DNA of 64,000 bases from Methylophilaceae bacterium LSUCC0401 (GTDB taxonomy: Bacteria; Pseudomonadota; Gammaproteobacteria; Burkholderiales; Methylophilaceae), in the NCBI GenBank assembly GCA_024919035.1, contig CP103442.1:1116001-1180000 (forward strand), in the 5' to 3' direction. The translations under genes and the position numbers were made by a program. Position 1 is the first letter of the stretch; each line of letters opens with the position of its first letter. Shown here one piece after another: positions 60,438 to 64,000 of this stretch. The notes below the pieces were generated by a model. The model saw only the letters and a list, made by a program, of their open reading frames with translations. It ran no database searches and had not been told where the DNA came from.

Positions 60438-61476
60438 TCAGCTCTCTTTTTTTAATAGCCCCAAGCTGAACAACTTCTTCTCCAAGCTCTTTTAGAACGT
60501 GTATAGATTGATCGACTTCTTTTTTATCTACAATAATTACAAAACCAATTCCACAATTAAAAGTTCGATACATATCTGACAAATCCAGATTAGCTTTTTC
60601 TTGTATCCATCTAAATATCTCAGGAAATTGCCAACTTGCCTGAAGTATTTCAGCTTTGAAATGATTTGGGTAGCTTCTTGGTAGGTTATCTGTAAGCCCC
60701 CCGCCCGTTATATGAGACATTGCCTTAATGGTTACTTGTGATTTTAAATTTAAAATTGACTTCACATACAGTCTGGTTGGCTTCATCAAATGTTCAGAAA
60801 TTTTCTCACCATTAATTGTTTCAGTTAAATCAATCTGGTGTGTTTCTATTATTTTCCGAATTAATGAATAACCATTTGAATGAGGTCCAGATGATTTTAT
60901 TCCTATTAGCACATCACCCTCATTAACTTCAGTGCCATCAATAATTTCATCTTTTTCAACGACGCCAACAGCAAAGCCAGCTAAATCATAATCTCCCTCA
61001 TGATACATCCCCGGCATTTCAGCCGTTTCGCCCCCGGCTAAGGTGCAGCCTGAAAGCTCACATCCCTTTGCAATACCTTCTATCACTTCTGCTGCGTGGT
61101 CAACACTTAATTTTCCACAGGCATAGTAATCAAGAAAAAATAACGGTTCAGCCCCTTGAACTAAAATATCATTTACACACATTCCAACTAAATCTTGACC
61201 AATTGTTTTGTGTTGATTTAGTTCAATTGCTAATTTTAATTTAGTCCCCACACCATCGGTTCCAGAGACAATCACAGGCTGCTTATACCCCTTGGGTATT
61301 TCAAATAAAGAACCAAATCCACCAATTGATCCTAGCAACTCAGGTCGTGAAGTTTTTTTTGCAAAAGGTTTGATTTTTTCAACTAAACTTTCGCCAGCGT
61401 CAATATCAACTCCGGAATCCTTGTAATTAATTTTCTTTTTTGATGAGTTTTCTTGAGACAATTGTTTTCCTGGCAT
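60412..61476 (-). CDS. purM: Phosphoribosylformylglycinamidine cyclo-ligase (AIR synthetase)
   Basis: PurM closes the imidazole ring of AIR in purine synthesis using ATP. The 354 residues show [40 protein letters not shown] and [13 protein letters not shown], all family landmarks. It diverges from hda over 61 bases. The putative -10, TATACT, on the minus strand shares bases with the -10 TATAAT of hda. Its last 26 bases overlap the DUF3108 gene. Confidence 0.96.
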   Translation of the reverse strand: MPGKQLSQENSSKKKINYKDSGVDIDAGESLVEKIKPFAKKTSRPELLGSIGGFGSLFEIPKGYKQPVIVSGTDGVGTKLKLAIELNQHKTIGQDLVGMCVNDILVQGAEPLFFLDYYACGKLSVDHAAEVIEGIAKGCELSGCTLAGGETAEMPGMYHEGDYDLAGFAVGVVEKDEIIDGTEVNEGDVLIGIKSSGPHSNGYSLIRKIIETHQIDLTETINGEKISEHLMKPTRLYVKSILNLKSQVTIKAMSHITGGGLTDNLPRSYPNHFKAEILQASWQFPEIFRWIQEKANLDLSDMYRTFNCGIGFVIIVDKKEVDQSIHVLKELGEEVVQLGAIKKRELNEDQVIYI

Positions 61477-61490
61477 ATTCGAAAGCGTTT

Positions 61491-61498
61491 AGTATAAT
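61491..61498. promoter_or_regulatory. Overlapping divergent -10 boxes for purM and hda
   Basis: On the plus strand TATAAT (61493-61498) faces hda; on the minus strand TATACT (61491-61496) faces purM. They share four bases. Neither has a strong -35, so the call is tentative. Confidence 0.35.
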
Positions 61499-61537
61499 CC
61501 AATTTTATCTTATTTTTATTTTGTACGTGTATATTTC

Positions 61538-62143
61538 ATGGATCAATTAATCCTTAATATCAGCCCTCCAGAACAAAAAACATTTGAGAATTATGTTTTG
61601 GGAAAAAATGCTGAGATTGTCGCTACTTTAAAAGATTTCGATTCAAAGAATGATGGTTATCAAATTATTTATCTATGGGGAGTTGAGGGATCAGGCAAAA
61701 GCCATCTTCTTTCGGCACTCAAAAATCCCTTGATCGTAAAAGTTGAAGATATCCAAGAGTTGAACGATCAACAGCAAAATGATCTCTTTAATTTAATCAA
61801 TGAAATCAAAGGTGGTAATAAAAAAATTATTATTACTGGAAATCAATCTCCTGATGAAATTAAAACCCTGCGTGAAGATCTTTTAAGTCGTCTCAAATGG
61901 GGATTGGTCATGCACATTAAGCCACTTTCCGATGAGGATAAATTCAAGGTTATTATGAATCAATCACAAGAGCGAGGATTTCATATTGAAGAAAAAGTGA
62001 TCCAATATTGCCTGCGTCACCTGCGCCGAGATCTTCACACCCTTATCAATACATTGCATGCTCTGGATAAATGGTCATTAAAAACAAAACGTCCAATTAC
62101 AATAAATCTTCTTAAGGAAATCTTAGATAAAAAAATTATTTAA
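61538..62143 (+). CDS. hda: DnaA regulatory inactivator Hda
   Basis: Hda, with the sliding clamp, triggers ATP hydrolysis by DnaA and prevents re-initiation of replication. The 201 residues are a DnaA-like AAA+ domain: Walker A GVEGSGKS (48-55), a Walker B-like VEDIQEL, and the Arg-containing REDLLSRLKWGL. The amino terminus reads MDQLILNI, which contains a clamp-binding QL-type motif. No Shine-Dalgarno sequence is visible. It overlaps convergent ahpF by four bases. Confidence 0.92.
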   Translation: MDQLILNISPPEQKTFENYVLGKNAEIVATLKDFDSKNDGYQIIYLWGVEGSGKSHLLSALKNPLIVKVEDIQELNDQQQNDLFNLINEIKGGNKKIIITGNQSPDEIKTLREDLLSRLKWGLVMHIKPLSDEDKFKVIMNQSQERGFHIEEKVIQYCLRHLRRDLHTLINTLHALDKWSLKTKRPITINLLKEILDKKII

Positions 62144-63696
62144 TTACGAATTAAATAATCAAATGCACCTAAAGCTGCTTTTGATCCCTCACCCATGGCA
62201 ATAATAATCTGCTTATAGGGAACAGTCGTCACGTCCCCTGCCGCAAAAATTCCTGGAACCGATGTTTCACCGTGATCATTGACTTCAATTTCTCCATACT
62301 TGCTTAGCTTTAGATCATCTTTAAGCCAATCGGTATTTGGAATTAATCCGATCTGAATAAAAACTCCTTCCAGTGCAAGTTCATGAGTTTCTTGAGTGTC
62401 TCTGTTCATAAATTTGATGGCTTTAACTTGACTATCTCCAATAATTTCTTTGGTCTCTGTGTTTAAAATAACATCGACATTCTTCAATGAAAATAAGCGA
62501 TCTTGTAATACTTTGTCAGCTTTTAAATTAGGCATAAACTCAAATAAGGTCACGTGCCCTACTATACCAGCCAGATCGATAGCTGCTTCAACTCCGGAGT
62601 TACCTCCCCCAATCACGGCAACATGCTTACCTTTGAAAAGTGGGCCATCACAATGGGGGCAGTATGCAACCCCTTTCCCTTTAAATTCTAACTCCCCCGG
62701 TATTCCCAATTCTTTCCATCTGGCTCCGGTGGACAAAATTAATGTTCTTGATTTTAATTTTGCACCGTTATCAAGCTCTAATTCAAATTTGTCTTTTTTA
62801 TCCTTCGGAATATGAATTTTTTTTGCGCGCTGAAGGTTCATGATATCAACATCATATTCCGTAACATGCTCTTCTAGTGCTTTGACAAGCTTGGGTCCCT
62901 CTGTTGCTTTAACTGAAACAAAGTTCTCAATACCTAGTGTATCCATAACCTGTCCACCAAAGCGTTCAGCAACAATTCCAGTTTTTATTCCTTTTCGTGC
63001 CGCATAAATCGCTGAAGATGCACCTGCAGGTCCTCCACCAACAATAAGCACATCAAAGTCTTCTTTTTTTGACATTTTTTCAGCAGCAATATCCTGAGAC
63101 CGGCTGTCAATCTTAGCAACAATCTCCTCAAGCTCCATTCGTCCTTGGCCAAACTCTTTTCCATTTAAAAAGATGGTAGGTACGGACATAATTTTTTTAT
63201 CTCTTACTTCATCCTGATAAACATCACCATCGATCATGGTATGTTTAATTCCAGGATTTAATAAAGACATGACATTTAGTCCCTGAACCACATCAGGGCA
63301 ATTATGACAACTTAATGAAATGTATGTCTCAAATTCATAAGAACCTTTAATGGATTTAATTTGATCTATTAATTCTTTTTCAATTTTTAATGGATATCCT
63401 CCAACTTGGAGAATCGCAAGAATAAAAGACGTAAACTCGTGACCCATAGGCACACCCGCAAATACAATACCTGTTTCTTGATCAGGGTGGTTTACTTGAA
63501 ATGAGGGACTTCTGTGTGCTGGATCATTCCCTAATTGAAGGTCAATTTTATCTGTCATCTGATGAACTTCTTTGAGAAGCTCAACCATTTCATTTGACTT
63601 AGGTGATTGGTTTTCAAAATATTTAATTTGAATTGGATTTTCAATTTTTGCCATGTAGGCAGATAACTGATTTTTTATATTTTGTTCTAATGCCAT
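62140..63696 (-). CDS. ahpF: Alkyl hydroperoxide reductase flavoprotein AhpF
   Basis: AhpF passes electrons from NADH through FAD to AhpC. The 518 residues show the amino-terminal double-thioredoxin domain with CHNC (130-133), the FAD motif GGGPAGASSA (about 214-223), the redox-active CPHC (about 343-346), and the NAD motif GGGNSGVEAA. It follows ahpC by 61 bases that hold a terminator hairpin, implying less AhpF than AhpC. Confidence 0.97.
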   Translation of the reverse strand: MALEQNIKNQLSAYMAKIENPIQIKYFENQSPKSNEMVELLKEVHQMTDKIDLQLGNDPAHRSPSFQVNHPDQETGIVFAGVPMGHEFTSFILAILQVGGYPLKIEKELIDQIKSIKGSYEFETYISLSCHNCPDVVQGLNVMSLLNPGIKHTMIDGDVYQDEVRDKKIMSVPTIFLNGKEFGQGRMELEEIVAKIDSRSQDIAAEKMSKKEDFDVLIVGGGPAGASSAIYAARKGIKTGIVAERFGGQVMDTLGIENFVSVKATEGPKLVKALEEHVTEYDVDIMNLQRAKKIHIPKDKKDKFELELDNGAKLKSRTLILSTGARWKELGIPGELEFKGKGVAYCPHCDGPLFKGKHVAVIGGGNSGVEAAIDLAGIVGHVTLFEFMPNLKADKVLQDRLFSLKNVDVILNTETKEIIGDSQVKAIKFMNRDTQETHELALEGVFIQIGLIPNTDWLKDDLKLSKYGEIEVNDHGETSVPGIFAAGDVTTVPYKQIIIAMGEGSKAALGAFDYLIRN

Positions 63697-63721
63697 TTTT
63701 ATCCTATATTAAAAATTGAAA

Positions 63722-63750
63722 AAGGGACTTGGTTTTTGACCAAATCCCTT
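63722..63750 (-). terminator. ahpC-ahpF intergenic terminator (probably partial)
   Basis: A 12-bp stem, AAGGGATTTGGT with ACCAAGTCCCTT (one G.T pair), and a 5-base loop, followed by TTTTCAATTTTT. This is the best intrinsic terminator shape in the window. It lies between ahpC and ahpF, so it probably lowers ahpF relative to ahpC. Confidence 0.8.
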
Positions 63751-63757
63751 CAATAAA

Positions 63758-64000
63758 TTAAATCTTTCCAACAAGATCAAGGGATGGTTCGAGGGTTTCT
63801 GCCCCCGGTTTCCATGAAGCTGGACATACCTGACCTGGATTGGCAGCAATGTGCTGAGCAGCCTGAACTTTTCTTACAAGATCAGCAGCAGAACGGCCGA
63901 TTCCTAAATCATTGATTTCAGCAGTTTTGATCATGCCATCTGGATCAATTATGAAGGTTCCTCTTAATGCCAAGCCTTCTTCTTCAATCATGACATCAAA
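63758..64000 (-). CDS. ahpC: Alkyl hydroperoxide reductase AhpC (partial)
   Basis: AhpC is the 2-Cys peroxiredoxin that reduces hydrogen peroxide and organic peroxides. Only the last 80 codons are in the window; the frame stays open to the right edge, so the start and the peroxidatic cysteine lie outside. Visible are [11 protein letters not shown] and the resolving cysteine in [11 protein letters not shown]. The conserved tail continues to the stop. Pairing with ahpF is the usual arrangement. Confidence 0.95.
   Translation of the reverse strand, partial: FDVMIEEEGLALRGTFIIDPDGMIKTAEINDLGIGRSAADLVRKVQAAQHIAANPGQVCPASWKPGAETLEPSLDLVGKI

Overview
This window is a housekeeping stretch of an A+T-rich, streamlined bacterial chromosome. 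By protein content and gene order it looks betaproteobacterial, most likely a Methylophilaceae relative of the OM43/LD28 ('Methylopumilus'-like) type. That placement is an inference from several things: the order hisE-hinT-tatABC-petABC-sspAB, system II (CcsBA) cytochrome c maturation, short-form HisG, and very tight packing. No 16S rRNA is present to confirm it. There is no rRNA, prophage, insertion sequence, CRISPR array or recognisable defence island, and no gene-free stretch above 300 bases.

Positions 1-39,188 are transcribed entirely from the minus strand. In transcription order (right to left) this block holds: cytochrome c4; resB-ccsA (cytochrome c maturation); the Mla phospholipid-transport operon mlaFEDCB; an ABC-2 transporter pair; a BolA-family gene and grxD; murA; a complete run of nine his genes; hinT; tatABC (tatA is only 49 codons); the bc1 complex petABC; sspAB; and four tRNAs around tufB (Thr-Tyr-Gly-Thr-tufB). 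It then continues with tRNA-Trp, secE-nusG-rplKAJL-rpoBC, and rpsL-rpsG-fusA-tufA running off the left edge. This is the classic tufB/rif/str superoperon order. Its control elements are visible: an L10 leader RNA before rplJ, an attenuator-like hairpin between rplL and rpoB, a consensus promoter before rpsL and another before tRNA-Tyr.

Positions 39,269-64,000 are a mosaic of short units on both strands: engB; trmB with a MidA-type methyltransferase; a short-chain reductase with ttcA; topA; a PBP7-type peptidase; a lone gcvH; holC-pepA back to back with lptFG; an RDD protein and a Ca/Na exchanger; ampD with an RND efflux pair; a dicarboxylate-type symporter, an RsmB-family methyltransferase, DUF3108 and purM; hda; and ahpF-ahpC, with ahpC cut by the right edge. 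Nearly every convergent pair overlaps at the 3' ends.

I found no clearly new multi-gene system. The points most worth a second look are: a perfect 674-base tuf repeat that carries the last codons of fusA into the tufB locus; a str promoter nested inside a hairpin arm; several genes whose -10 box lies only 6-9 bases before the start codon (possible leaderless mRNAs); unusually small TatA and TatB; and pervasive convergent overlap.
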